Source: Sterolibacterium sp.
GTDB taxonomy: Bacteria > Pseudomonadota > Gammaproteobacteria > Burkholderiales > Rhodocyclaceae
NCBI GenBank assembly: GCA_019105045.1
Contig: JAHRWT010000091.1
Location: forward strand, 1 to 64,000
Direction of reading: 5' to 3'
Length of the DNA: 64,000 nucleotides
Part shown: positions 1-8,983 of the stretch, one piece after another
Position numbering within the stretch: position 1 is the first letter of the stretch
Layout of the letters: each line of letters begins with the position of its first letter
The notes under the pieces: model-generated
The model's database searches: none
Told to the model about the DNA's origin: nothing
The model's input: the letters and a program-made list of their open reading frames with translations, nothing else
Program-made: the position numbers and the translations under genes

Positions 1-234
1 GGCGCAACCTGGACCCACAGTACCATCAATGCGGGCACGCATTTCCGGGGGCTGACCTATGGCCGCCGCTTCATTGCCGTGGGCCCCTTCGGCGCCATCT
101 ATACCAGTCTGGATGGCAGCAACTGGACTCGCCAGGAATCAGGCACCGTCGCCACGCTCAATGCTGTGGCTTACAGCGAAAGCGGCAACATCGCCATTGC
201 TGGCGACAATGGCAGCGTACTGACCGCACAATAA
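1..234 (+). CDS. C-terminal fragment of a BNR/YCF48-like repeat protein
   Basis: Frame 1 is open from the first base of the window to a TAA stop and encodes the last 77 residues of a protein whose start lies outside. The fragment has the rhythm of repeated propeller blades: a W-T pair, then LTYGRRFIAVG, then IYTSLDGSNWTRQ, ending in GDNGSVLT. Motifs of the type 'G..G.I.TS.DG..WT' are typical of BNR/sialidase-like and YCF48-type beta-propeller proteins, many of them exported. A strong hairpin follows the stop, so this is probably the last gene of its transcript. Function cannot be given from the fragment. Confidence 0.6.
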   Translation, partial: GATWTHSTINAGTHFRGLTYGRRFIAVGPFGAIYTSLDGSNWTRQESGTVATLNAVAYSESGNIAIAGDNGSVLTAQ

Positions 235-290
235 CCGCACAGTCGCCGCACAACCAGCCGCAACACGCGCAATCAGCCACATCAAACAAA

Positions 291-330
291 ATGGGTTACC
301 GGCCGCAACCGATAACCCATTGTTTTTATT
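291..330. terminator. Bidirectional intrinsic terminator between the left-edge gene and tRNA-Thr
   Basis: ATGGGTTA and TAACCCAT form an 8-bp stem around a GC-rich loop. On the plus strand the stem is followed by TTGTTTTTATT, ending the left-edge gene. On the minus strand it is followed by TTTTGTTT, ending the tRNA transcript. The symmetric T-rich flanks make it a credible shared terminator. Confidence 0.7.
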
Positions 331-405
331 GGTGCCGGTGAAGAGAGTCGAACTCCCGACCTTCGCATTACGAATGCGCTGCTCTACCAACTGAGCTACA
401 CCGGC
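330..405 (-). tRNA. tRNA-Thr, anticodon CGT
   Basis: The reverse complement gives a 76-nt cloverleaf starting GCCGGTGTAGCTCAGTTGG and ending CACCGGCACCA, with the acceptor stem pairing and the 3' CCA encoded. The anticodon loop is TTCGTAA, so the anticodon is CGT (bases 370-372) and it reads ACG threonine codons. The D-arm (AGCTCAGTTGGTAGAGC) and the T-arm (GTTCGACTC) are standard. It closely resembles the E. coli tRNA-Thr(CGU) sequence as I remember it. It stands alone, with its own promoter and terminator. Confidence 0.95.
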
Positions 406-423
406 CTGCTGCAAAGGATGCGG

Positions 424-452
424 ATTATAACGACTTGCCGCGAGGCCGGCAA
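424..452 (-). promoter_or_regulatory. Sigma-70 promoter of tRNA-Thr
   Basis: Read on the minus strand there is TTGCCG (-35), exactly 17 bp, then a perfect TATAAT (-10), about 19 bp upstream of the mature tRNA 5' end. Spacing and -10 match are ideal for a housekeeping promoter. Confidence 0.75.
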
Positions 453-491
453 TCATATCGAAGGCAACGCCGCCCGCACAAAGCAGGGCCG

Positions 492-1118
492 CTATTCAAA
501 CAGGCGATGCTCGACGGCATAGCGGATCAGCTCGACGTTGTTCGTTACCCCCAGTTTTTCCATCAGATTCGTCTTGTGCGTGGTGATGGTCTTGGGACTC
601 AGGTTGAGGCGCTCGGCGATCTGGTTGAGCTGGTAACCGGCAGCGATCAGGCGCAACACTTCCCACTCGCGCGGGCTCAGGCTCTCGTGCGCAGCAGCAG
701 CGGGCGTGACCGCATCAAAGACCAGGGACTCGGCCAGCGCCGGCGGAATGTAGCGTTCCCCGGCGGCAACCCGCGTCACGGCGGTCAGCAACATCTGCGG
801 GCTGACTTCCTTAGTCAAATAGCCCCGCGCGCCGGCTTGCAGGGCACGGCGCACCGTGGCCGGCTCATCGTGCATACTAAGAACCAGAATCGGCAACGCC
901 GGTCGGGCCTGCGCGACTTCTTCGATCAAACGCGTGCCCGTCACACCCGGCATGGTCAGATCAAGCACAGCCAGATCAACGGCGAGTGTTCCGATCTGCG
1001 CCATGGTTTCTGCGGCATTGGTCGCCTCGGCAACCACTTCAAAATCACCGAGCGACTCCAGCATCTGCCGCAGGCCAGCGCGAAACAGGGTGTGATCATC
1101 CGCCAAAAAAATACGCAT
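492..1118 (-). CDS. NarL/LuxR-family response regulator
   Basis: The product is 208 residues. An N-terminal receiver (about 1-120) has the acidic pair D7-D8, the phospho-acceptor D53 in AVLDLTMPG and K103 in YLTKE. A LuxR-type helix-turn-helix follows at about 143-205 (LSPREWEVLRL, then LSPKTITTHKTNLMEKL). It should be a DNA-binding regulator activated by phosphorylation. The tracked ORF begins further upstream (GTG at 1145, overlapping the kinase stop), but ATG 1118 starts directly at the conserved MRIFLADDH and has GAGGTGCAGG just upstream, so I chose it. The sensor kinase gene lies immediately upstream and co-transcription is nearly certain. Targets are unknown. Confidence 0.9.
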   Translation of the reverse strand: MRIFLADDHTLFRAGLRQMLESLGDFEVVAEATNAAETMAQIGTLAVDLAVLDLTMPGVTGTRLIEEVAQARPALPILVLSMHDEPATVRRALQAGARGYLTKEVSPQMLLTAVTRVAAGERYIPPALAESLVFDAVTPAAAAHESLSPREWEVLRLIAAGYQLNQIAERLNLSPKTITTHKTNLMEKLGVTNNVELIRYAVEHRLFE

Positions 1119-1141
1119 CCTGCACCTCATGCAATCTCGTG

Positions 1142-2410
1142 TCACACGGGATTATCCGGCAACCACACGCTGATCCGCGTACCCGCACCGGGGGCGGCAT
1201 TGATGTCCAGCCGCCCGGCCAGCGCGGCCACCCGCTCGCGCATGCCCAGCAGGCCAAAATGCGCGTCATTCGCCGTATGAGCCTCCAGCTGCGCCAGATC
1301 AAAACCCTGGCCATCATCGGCGATCAGCACGCGCAAACCCGCGCCCTCTGCGTCATGCGCCTGGGTACGGGCCAGCACGATGCGCACGTTGCGAGCGGCC
1401 GCGTGGCGCACGATGTTGGTCAAGGCCTCCTGCAGAATGCGGAATGCCGCAAGCGCCAGCTCGCCTGGCAACTGATCCAAGGCACCATCCTGCGGAAAGA
1501 GCACATCACAGCGCACACCTGTCGGCAGCAACATGCGCTCAACCAGCCACTCAATAGCCGCCGGCAGCCCCAGATTCAAGGCCGGTGGACGCAGATCGGC
1601 GGCAATCGCCTTGATGCTGCGGTAAGCCTCGGCGAGAAGCTCATCAATGGCCTGCGTACTGGCTGCCAACTGCGCCTGGGTGAGTTGCAAAGGCTGGTCT
1701 GCTTGACCTGCTTGGCTTGGTTGAGCTGACGGCGACTGCCGGCCCAGCAACTGCAAGCGCATACGCGCCGTGGTCAGCAATTGCCCCAGTTCATCATGAA
1801 ATTCCCGCGCCAGCCGTTGATACTCACCTTCCATCTGTTGTTCGCGATGCGCCCCCAGCCGCCGCAATTCGGCGCGCGACTGCTCCAGCGCCTGCTGACT
1901 GGCCTTGAGCGGCGTGATGTCCTGCACCACCATGCCCAACCCCAGCGGATTGCGGCCAAACGGCGTGGGAACGGGAAACAAGGAAACCAGCCAGTTGCTG
2001 GCCGTCCTGGCCGACGGCGCCGTCTCATCCGCAGACAGACTGATTTCCAGCTGCTCCAGCGGCTGATTGCTCATCAGCACTTCCGTCATGTGTGGCAACA
2101 GACGACTGGCCAGCCCGGCCGGCAGCGTGCGCAAAACGACGCCATTTGCACTCAAAGTCTCGGCTGTCGGCAGTTGCAGCAAGCCCATCAAGGTCGAGTT
2201 GATGCGCGCCACATTCAGTTCGCGATCGAGAATCGCCATGCCTGCCGGCGCCGCGTTGAAAAAAGCGTCGAACAGCGCCTCGTTGCGCTCGACCTCGCGC
2301 GCCATGCGCTGCCTGCGGCGGTGCGCCCAGATCCAGGCAAACAGCACCAGCAACAAAAACCCCAGCCCCAGGGCCACCACCGTGATGAAATATTCCCGAC
2401 TGTCAATCAT
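1142..2410 (-). CDS. PAS-containing HPK7-type sensor histidine kinase (NarX/UhpB class)
   Basis: About 422 residues. One N-terminal membrane helix (about 8-30) is followed by an RRRQR stop-transfer stretch, a PAS domain (about 42-170), a HisKA_3 dimerisation region with the phospho-acceptor H205 in LAREFHDELGQ, and a HATPase domain with ADDGQGFD and a final LLGMRERV...GTRISVWLP. HisKA_3 kinases pair with NarL-type regulators, and one lies directly downstream. With almost no periplasmic part, sensing is probably by the PAS domain in the cytoplasm or at the membrane. Start ATG 2410 has AGGA at good spacing; the ORF track starts nine codons earlier. The PAS ligand is not evident. Confidence 0.88.
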   Translation of the reverse strand: MIDSREYFITVVALGLGFLLLVLFAWIWAHRRRQRMAREVERNEALFDAFFNAAPAGMAILDRELNVARINSTLMGLLQLPTAETLSANGVVLRTLPAGLASRLLPHMTEVLMSNQPLEQLEISLSADETAPSARTASNWLVSLFPVPTPFGRNPLGLGMVVQDITPLKASQQALEQSRAELRRLGAHREQQMEGEYQRLAREFHDELGQLLTTARMRLQLLGRQSPSAQPSQAGQADQPLQLTQAQLAASTQAIDELLAEAYRSIKAIAADLRPPALNLGLPAAIEWLVERMLLPTGVRCDVLFPQDGALDQLPGELALAAFRILQEALTNIVRHAAARNVRIVLARTQAHDAEGAGLRVLIADDGQGFDLAQLEAHTANDAHFGLLGMRERVAALAGRLDINAAPGAGTRISVWLPDNPV

Positions 2411-2555
2411 GCAAAGTCCTGAATACCCTTCCCGCATCGATGCGGTATAAATTCACGGTCATGAGTAGCGACTGAGGTTTACCTGATGCAAAATCCGCCA
2501 ACACTGATTGTTTTCATCCTGCGATCCACTAGCATGAGCATCAAGGATCACCGCA

Positions 2556-2590
2556 TCAATCGTCAATCGTCAATCATCAATCGTCAATCA
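2556..2590. repeat. Intergenic 7-bp tandem repeat (TCAATCG/A), five units
   Basis: Five contiguous heptamers read TCAATCG, TCAATCG, TCAATCA, TCAATCG, TCAATCA. They lie 40 bp upstream of the chosen fimT start, in the spacer between the divergent kinase and pilus operons. They fall in the 5' extension of the tracked ORF, which I regard as leader rather than protein. Confidence 0.85.
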
Positions 2591-2629
2591 ACCACCGATC
2601 CCGCCCTCACATTCCCGGCCAACAAGACC

Positions 2630-3154
2630 ATGACATCCAAGCACCCGCCTTCACTCCCCAGCACAGCGCAGCGCGGATTCTCGCTGATCGAGCTGATGGT
2701 GGCCATCGTCATCCTGGCCATCCTGGCCAGCATTGCCGTGCCCTCGATGCAAAGCATGATAGTGCAGAACCGGCTGGCCGCGCGCACCAACGAACTGATC
2801 GGCGCCCTGCAACTGGCGCGCACCGAAGCCATCAAACGCAACCAGTCGGTGCGGCTGTGCCGGGTAGCCAGCGCCACAGCGACAAGCTGCTCGGCAGGCA
2901 ACTGGCAGCACTGGGTCGTCCTCAATGCCGCCGGCAACCCGCTGCAGCGCGGCATGATCGATGGCAGCCTGACACTCAGCAGCAGTTTTGAGAACAACAC
3001 CATCACTTTCCTGCCTTCCGGCCTCAACAACATCACCGACAACAAGAACACCCTGACGCTCTGCTCCAGCATGGGCAGCGGCAACATCGCCCGCCGCATT
3101 GAAATCGGCCTTTCCGGCAGAACCACCATCACCAAACTGACGGCCTGTCCATAA
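2630..3154 (+). CDS. fimT: Type IV pilus minor pilin, FimT/GspH family
   Basis: 174 residues. The class III signal is clear: AQRG cleaved before FSLIELMVAIVILAILASIAVPS, with Glu at mature position 5 and a long hydrophobic helix. The region NELIGALQLARTEAIKRNQ is the GspH/FimT hallmark. FimT-type minor pilins belong to the priming and tip complex of type IVa pili, and in some species bind DNA during natural transformation. ATG 2630 is preferred because the 48 codons before it are repeat-rich and leader-like. It is the first gene of the minor-pilin operon and shares a base with pilV at TAATG. Confidence 0.88.
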   Translation: MTSKHPPSLPSTAQRGFSLIELMVAIVILAILASIAVPSMQSMIVQNRLAARTNELIGALQLARTEAIKRNQSVRLCRVASATATSCSAGNWQHWVVLNAAGNPLQRGMIDGSLTLSSSFENNTITFLPSGLNNITDNKNTLTLCSSMGSGNIARRIEIGLSGRTTITKLTACP

Positions 3155-3603
3155 TGAAAACCCCCACCTCCCTGCGCAATCAACGCGGCGTCAGCCTGCT
3201 CGAAGTACTGATCGCCATGCTGATCCTCGCTTTCGGCCTGCTCGGCCTGATCGCCCTGCAAATGGCCACCCTGCGCAACAACCAGAGCGCATTCGACCGC
3301 AGCCGGGCCGTCATGGCTGCCTACAGCGTGGCCGATATCAAGCGTGCCGAATATCTCGCCACGGGCGCACTCAGCAGCCCCAACAGTTTTCCCGAAGACC
3401 TCCAGAACAACCTCAAGGAACACCTGGGCGAAAGCGCCGAAGGTGAGATCGAATGCGAAGAAACCACACTGACTCCAGCCATGGGCGACGGCATCTCACG
3501 CTATACCTGCACCATAACCATCACCTGGGATGACTCACTCGGCCTGCAGGACAAGGGCAACGAAGACAACGCTGGCCGCTTGACCACACAGGTGCAGCTA
3601 TGA
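3154..3603 (+). CDS. pilV: Type IV pilus minor pilin PilV
   Basis: 149 residues with the prepilin motif QRG / VSLLEVLIAMLILAFGLLGLIALQ: Gly at -1, Glu at +5, then a hydrophobic N-terminal helix. The AFGLLGLIALQMATLRNNQSAFDRSRA stretch is typical of PilV. It would be inserted in the inner membrane, cleaved by PilD and assembled with PilW, PilX and PilY1 in the tip complex. The start codon overlaps the fimT stop by one base and the stop overlaps the pilW start (ATGA), so translation is probably coupled. Confidence 0.88.
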   Translation: MKTPTSLRNQRGVSLLEVLIAMLILAFGLLGLIALQMATLRNNQSAFDRSRAVMAAYSVADIKRAEYLATGALSSPNSFPEDLQNNLKEHLGESAEGEIECEETTLTPAMGDGISRYTCTITITWDDSLGLQDKGNEDNAGRLTTQVQL

Positions 3604-4664
3604 ACACATCCATCACCGCCGTCGCACCATCCAGCCGGTCGCGCATGGCTGCGCAGCCTCATCCTGCACACATGCAGGGATTTTCTCTGGTTGAAGTCAT
3701 GGTGGCGCTGACCATCGGCCTGATCCTGACACTGGGCATGGTCGGCCTGATGGGCGGCAACGCGCAGAACCTGCGCCTGACCGAAAGCCTTTCCGAATCC
3801 CAGGAAAACGCCCGCATGGCTTTTGAGCTGATTGCCCGCGATGTACGCCAGGCGCGCGACACCAGTTGCGGCCCGCTGGACAGCAGCAGCGTGAGAAAAC
3901 TTGATCCTGCCGACGCCAATCCGGACTGGTGGGAAGAATGGTGGCCGCTGCGCGGTTTTGCCGGCGATGAGGACAGTAACGCCGCTGACTTCGGTACCGC
4001 CAGGGGCGAGCGGGTTGACGGCACCGAGGCCCTGCAACTCCAGGAAACCGAAGCAATTGCCCTGATCAGCAAATTCAACTCGGCCACCAGTGTGCTGCTG
4101 ACCAGCAACAGCCCCAGCTTCACGGCCAATGAAGCCGTCATCGTCTGCGATCTGGACAACGCCAGCCTGCACACCATCGCTGCCGTCGCCGGCAGCACAC
4201 TCACCCTTGCACCGGCGGTCTCCATCACCGATCCGGACAACCCGCAATTCCAGGTTGCCCGCTACCTGGCCACCACCTGGTACATCGGCAGCAATGGCCG
4301 TGCCGACGAAGGTGGCCGCTCGCTCTATCGCGCCCGGCTGGCACCGGACGGCACAATCGTGCGCGAAGAAATCCTTCCCGGCATCGTGGACATGCAGGTT
4401 CGCTACCACAACCGGAGCGACGCCATCGATAACTTCATGGACGTCGATGACGCCCGCCTGAACGATCCGGGCAACCTCACCAGAACCAAAAACAACTGGG
4501 ACCAGATCAATGCCATCGAACTGACCCTGGTGAGCGAAAGCACACAAAAGAACGTGGCCACCAGCGACGCTGCCGCCAACAACGACAAAGGTCTGGTCAG
4601 CCAGCAAGACCGTCGCCTGCGGCGCACGCTCACCCATATCATTGCCCTGAGAAACACCCACTGA
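3600..4664 (+). CDS. pilW: Type IV pilus minor pilin PilW
   Basis: 354 residues. After a 26-residue leader comes MQG / FSLVEVMVALTIGLILTLGMVGLM, a class III pilin signal with Glu at +5. The following ESQENARMAFELIARDVRQA is characteristic of PilW/GspJ-like proteins. The length fits PilW, and C66 lies in the RDTSCGPL segment. It acts with PilV, PilX and PilY1 to prime pilus assembly. Position and order within the operon are canonical. Confidence 0.9.
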   Translation: MNTSITAVAPSSRSRMAAQPHPAHMQGFSLVEVMVALTIGLILTLGMVGLMGGNAQNLRLTESLSESQENARMAFELIARDVRQARDTSCGPLDSSSVRKLDPADANPDWWEEWWPLRGFAGDEDSNAADFGTARGERVDGTEALQLQETEAIALISKFNSATSVLLTSNSPSFTANEAVIVCDLDNASLHTIAAVAGSTLTLAPAVSITDPDNPQFQVARYLATTWYIGSNGRADEGGRSLYRARLAPDGTIVREEILPGIVDMQVRYHNRSDAIDNFMDVDDARLNDPGNLTRTKNNWDQINAIELTLVSESTQKNVATSDAAANNDKGLVSQQDRRLRRTLTHIIALRNTH

Positions 4665-4665
4665 C

Positions 4666-5271
4666 ATGAAAACCACGAGCCTTCCCATTGCCATCGACGC
4701 AACCCGACAGCGCGGCGTCGCCCTGATCATGGCGCTCATCATGCTGATCGTGGTCACCCTGGTTGCGCTGTCGGGCATGCGCAACACCTCACTACAGGAA
4801 AAACTCGCCGGCAACCTCTACGACCGCGCCATTGCCCTGCAAACCGCCGACGCCGCCCTGGCCGCCGCAGAAACCTGGATACTCGAAAACGAACGCAGCA
4901 CCCTGCTCAGCAGCGGCAAGATCGAGGACTGCACCCTTTCTTCGGCCAATTGCCTGACCATCCCGGCCAATACCTTCCAGGCCAACGGCAATGGCTGGAC
5001 CAGCGTAACACTGGAGAACTTCAATGATGGCGTCAAAGCCGACTCCAGCCCCCAGTACTACATCCAGTTTCTCGGCCTGAAAAACAGTGAAGCCAACACC
5101 AGCACCAAGAGCAGCAGCCTGAGCCTGCAGTACGGCGCCACAGGCGGTGGCAGCGACATCGGCAACAACCCGCAGAACGCCACCTATCGGGTCATTGCCC
5201 GCAGCAGCCAACCCACCACCAACAACGACCGCGCCGTTGCCGTGGTCAGCAGTCTGGTCAAAGGCAGTTGA
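4666..5271 (+). CDS. pilX: Type IV pilus minor pilin PilX
   Basis: 201 residues. The N-terminus is RQRG / VALIMALIMLIVVTLVALSGMRNTSLQEKLAGN, followed by RAIALQTADAALAAAETWI, the PilX signature. Mature residue 5 is Met, not Glu, as in several PilX/GspK-like subunits, which fits a special place in the complex rather than bulk polymerisation. It starts 2 bp after the pilW stop. The rest is a soluble head ending in VAVVSSLVKG. Confidence 0.88.
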   Translation: MKTTSLPIAIDATRQRGVALIMALIMLIVVTLVALSGMRNTSLQEKLAGNLYDRAIALQTADAALAAAETWILENERSTLLSSGKIEDCTLSSANCLTIPANTFQANGNGWTSVTLENFNDGVKADSSPQYYIQFLGLKNSEANTSTKSSSLSLQYGATGGGSDIGNNPQNATYRVIARSSQPTTNNDRAVAVVSSLVKGS

Positions 5272-5314
5272 TTGCCATCCGTCCTCACCCACTCATGCTT
5301 GACAGGTGACCGCC

Positions 5315-8300
5315 ATGAAAAACCTCTTTCACCGTACTCGCTCCCAGCACCTGCTTTTTGCCGGTCTGCTGGCCCTGTTGACCGGCACCCCGGCAGGCGC
5401 CGGTGTCGAACTCGCCCAGCAACCGCTGACGGTCGCCACGGCGGTCGAGCCCAACATCATGTTCATCCTCGACGACTCGGGCTCCATGGGCTGGGAACAC
5501 ATGCCCGGCACCACTGCCTACTGGTACAACGCTCCCGTAGGCGGTCTGCCGCAAACCGTGAGCGTGAACGACATCCGCCTGCGCGCCTCCAACATCAATA
5601 CCATGTGGTACAACCCGCTCATCAGCTACGATCCCTGGCTCAAGCACGACGGCAGCTCCTACGGCAACGTTGATTACAACAGCGCGATGAGTGTAGATCC
5701 CTCTGGCAGTGCAGCCAGTGGCAGCATCAACTTCAAAACCAAGTTCACCAGTTGGCCTTCGATAGCAACGGGATCTGGCACCTCCGGGATCGACAATACA
5801 GAAGCTATTGCATCAAGTACCAGCGACACCTCAAGTGGCAGAACAACGGGTTTGGTCAGAAGCAATTATCAATGGCGCTACAGCGGTTTCTATTACCTCA
5901 CCGGCGCCAGCGCAAGCAACGTTCAACACTACACGCGTTATGACTTCATCTACGGTTGTTCTACGGGTACTACCTGCAACGCCAGCCAGAAACAATGGCG
6001 TGCCCGCCAGTTCAAGATCACCAGTAACAACGGCGTGAATGGCACGGCAACCGAAATCACCCAGTTTGACTGGACAGGTTACGGCGGCGTCAAACGCAGC
6101 GTCGAAGAGGAACTGCAGAACTACGCCAACTGGTTTGTCTACTATCGCTTGCGCATCAACATGGCCAAGGCAGCCGCCAGCCGCGCTTTTGCCAAGCTGG
6201 GCAGTGGCTTTCGTGTGGGCTTTGATACCCTGCAATACAACAGCCAATCAAAAACCCCCATTTTCTCCATTCCGGTCGATACCAATGACGGACGTTTTGC
6301 CGGTAACAACAAGAAAACCTGGTTTGACAAGTTGCTTGCCGCCAACGCCTATAACGGTACCTCGCTGCGCGAAGCCTTGAGTCGCTCTGGTGAATATTAT
6401 TCGGACACGGTCACCAACCTGACCGGCAAGAATGGCCCCTATGGCCCGGAGACCGGCGCCAATCAGCTCTCCTGTCGGTCCAACTTCGCCATTCTGACCA
6501 CAGACGGCTATTGGAACGGCAATGCCGCCTTGAGCAGTGACACAAGACAAGACAATGACAGCATGGCAGGCGTCAAAATTACCGGACCCAATGGCAAGGA
6601 ATATCAATACCTGCCTACCCCGCCCTATGCGGACAATCAGACCACCACCGCCACCACCACTCGCAGCTATAGGAGTGGCGATGTCGCTGGCACGGTAATA
6701 AATGGGAATGTCACAACCATAACCACAATAACAGGCTCTAGTTTTAATAGAAAAACCACTATAGAAACAATTACAACAGGCGTGGGCATTTCAAATACAT
6801 TGGCCGATGTCGCCATGTATTACTGGAAAACCGACCTGATGCCAAGCAGCAACATGAAGAACGACGTCCCCACCACGGCGAAGAATCCGGCCTTCTGGCA
6901 GCACATGCGCACCTATGGTATTTCCATCGGTGAAAAAGGCACGTTGGATCCAAAAACCGACTTGCCCGCGCTGACCAACGGCAGCAAATCCTGGCCAGAG
7001 CCTGGCGATAACAAACAGGAAAACATCGACGACCTCTGGCACGCTGCTGTCAACTCGCGCGGCGACTTCATCGTCGCTGCCGATCCGGAAGAGTTCACCC
7101 GGGCGCTGACCAACACCCTGAACGAGATCGGCAATGAAACCAAACATGCGGCCAGCGGTGGCGCCAGCTCGGCCAAGCTGGAAGCGGGCAGCCGGGTGTA
7201 TTTCAGCCAATACACTTCCGGCTCGTGGAATGGCCGGGTGTATTCACAGGAACTGGATGAAACGACTGGCCTGCCCAAAACCAATGGCAGTAACTGGGAT
7301 TCGGAAACCATGCTGCCCGCGTGGGGCCAGCGCAAGATGCTGGTCAATGCGGGCGGTACGCTGAAGTCATTTGAATTCGACAATCTGACGGCAACCCAGA
7401 AAGCCTTCCTGACCTCGGCCGACATGGTCAATTACCTGCGCGGCGATACCAGCAAGGAAAAGCCGGCAGGCCCCTTCCGCGAGCGCGACGGCCTGCTGCC
7501 GGCCTTCATCAACGCACAACTGGTCTATGTCGGCCCACCAACACATGCCGACTACTACACCATGCAAAGCTTTGCCGGTGCCAGCGCTTATGCGGGCTAT
7601 GCCAGCGGCAGCGCAAAAACCCGCACGCCGGTGCTGTATCTCTCTGGCAGCGATGGCATGTTGCACGGCTTCAATGGCCAGACCGGCGTGGAAACCCTGG
7701 CTTTTCTGCCCAGTTCTTCCATCAACACCAAGCTGAAAAACTATACCGACCCGAAATATGGCGTCAATGATGTCAGCGATCCCGATTGGGAAAACTTCCG
7801 TCATCACTACATTCTGGATGGCGAACTGACAGTCGCCGATGCCTATGTCGGCAGCAGCTGGAAAACCATTCTGGTCGGTACCCAGGGCCGTGGCGGGACG
7901 GGCGTATTCGCGCTGGATGTCACCAAACCGGACGACATCAAACTGCTTTGGGAAAAATCAGCCACGGACAACGCTGCGCTGGGCAACAGCCTGAGCAAGC
8001 CGATCATTGCCCAGGTGGCGAACGGCGACTGGCGCGTGCTGTTCAGCAACGGGCCCAACAGCAGCAATGACCGCGCGCAGCTGATCATGATTTCGCTGGG
8101 CAACGGCACCATCACTGCGGTGAATACCCATGCCGGAAACAACAATGGCCTGTCCGGCGTGAATGTCATCGACAGCGATGGCGACGGTTTTTTCGATACC
8201 GCCTATGCGGGTGACCTCAAAGGCAACGTCTGGCGCTTCACCGATTTGGGCGGCAACCCCAGCGCCAGCAAACTGTTCACCACGGCCAACAACCGTCCGA

Positions 8301-8962
8301 TCACCAGTACGCCGCTGGTGGTCCGCAACGAAAAGAACCGGCAAAGCTGGGTATTTGTTGGTACCGGCCAGTTTCTCAACGAAGCCGACATGAGCAATAC
8401 AGACCAGCAAACCTGGTACGGGCTGATTGATGACGGCACGGAAATCGACTCGCGCGCCAGGCTGAAGGAAAGAAAAATCCTGACCACCGGCAGCGTCAGC
8501 GGCACGCCGGTCAGAACCTTGGAATCCGGCACTGCCGCCGAAATCATCAGCGCGGGCCTGCGTGGCTGGTATATCGACTTCAACTACTCGGGAGAACGAA
8601 TGATTTCTCCCAACACACTGCTCTCGGGCGCCTTGTTTGGCATCACCTACATCCCGGACGGCACCAACCGCTGCCAGCCGGACGGCAAGAGTTCGGTCTG
8701 GGCGATCAACCCTTTCTCCGGCGCCCGCCTGAGCCAGGGGATTTTTGACCTTACCGGCGATCGCAAGGTAGACGCCAACGACAAACTGGGCGGCATCTTC
8801 CCTTCCTCCCTGGGTGGTCTGGAAGCCATCATGAGCGGTCAGCCACCGATCATCCGCAAGGACAACACCGCCACCATGCACCTGCCCGGCAAAACCGTCT
8901 TTCTGCAACTGCCCACCGGCCAGGTCGGCCGCCAGGCCTGGCGTGAAATCATCGCCAGATAA
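5315..8962 (+). CDS. pilY1: Type IV pilus tip adhesin/mechanosensor PilY1
   Basis: About 1215 residues with a signal peptide (LLFAGLLALLTGTPAGA). An N-terminal von Willebrand A-like domain has the MIDAS motif D53-D-S-G-S and later FAILTTDGYWNG. The C-terminal half is the PilY1 beta-propeller (LYLSGSDGMLHGFNGQTG, TVADAYVGSSWKTILVGTQGRGG), with a calcium-type loop DSDGDGFFD at about 953-961 followed by YAGDLKGNVWRF. PilY1 sits at the pilus tip and tunes retraction, adhesion and surface sensing. ATG 5315 has AGGTG upstream; the track starts three codons earlier at GTG. An AT-rich, Thr-rich stretch at 6660-6800 differs in composition from the rest of the gene. Confidence 0.93.
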   Translation: MKNLFHRTRSQHLLFAGLLALLTGTPAGAGVELAQQPLTVATAVEPNIMFILDDSGSMGWEHMPGTTAYWYNAPVGGLPQTVSVNDIRLRASNINTMWYNPLISYDPWLKHDGSSYGNVDYNSAMSVDPSGSAASGSINFKTKFTSWPSIATGSGTSGIDNTEAIASSTSDTSSGRTTGLVRSNYQWRYSGFYYLTGASASNVQHYTRYDFIYGCSTGTTCNASQKQWRARQFKITSNNGVNGTATEITQFDWTGYGGVKRSVEEELQNYANWFVYYRLRINMAKAAASRAFAKLGSGFRVGFDTLQYNSQSKTPIFSIPVDTNDGRFAGNNKKTWFDKLLAANAYNGTSLREALSRSGEYYSDTVTNLTGKNGPYGPETGANQLSCRSNFAILTTDGYWNGNAALSSDTRQDNDSMAGVKITGPNGKEYQYLPTPPYADNQTTTATTTRSYRSGDVAGTVINGNVTTITTITGSSFNRKTTIETITTGVGISNTLADVAMYYWKTDLMPSSNMKNDVPTTAKNPAFWQHMRTYGISIGEKGTLDPKTDLPALTNGSKSWPEPGDNKQENIDDLWHAAVNSRGDFIVAADPEEFTRALTNTLNEIGNETKHAASGGASSAKLEAGSRVYFSQYTSGSWNGRVYSQELDETTGLPKTNGSNWDSETMLPAWGQRKMLVNAGGTLKSFEFDNLTATQKAFLTSADMVNYLRGDTSKEKPAGPFRERDGLLPAFINAQLVYVGPPTHADYYTMQSFAGASAYAGYASGSAKTRTPVLYLSGSDGMLHGFNGQTGVETLAFLPSSSINTKLKNYTDPKYGVNDVSDPDWENFRHHYILDGELTVADAYVGSSWKTILVGTQGRGGTGVFALDVTKPDDIKLLWEKSATDNAALGNSLSKPIIAQVANGDWRVLFSNGPNSSNDRAQLIMISLGNGTITAVNTHAGNNNGLSGVNVIDSDGDGFFDTAYAGDLKGNVWRFTDLGGNPSASKLFTTANNRPITSTPLVVRNEKNRQSWVFVGTGQFLNEADMSNTDQQTWYGLIDDGTEIDSRARLKERKILTTGSVSGTPVRTLESGTAAEIISAGLRGWYIDFNYSGERMISPNTLLSGALFGITYIPDGTNRCQPDGKSSVWAINPFSGARLSQGIFDLTGDRKVDANDKLGGIFPSSLGGLEAIMSGQPPIIRKDNTATMHLPGKTVFLQLPTGQVGRQAWREIIAR

Positions 8963-8983
8963 CTTTCAGACAGGATCACACTC

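Noticed and set aside
330-405. tRNA-Thr as an integration site of a mobile element
   Set aside because: No integrase, no repeated tRNA 3' end found by eye, and both flanks look like core chromosome.
435-1729. Plus-strand ORFs of 281 and 247 residues opposite the first two-component pair
   Set aside because: They lack family features and overlap well-supported receiver and kinase domains on the other strand.
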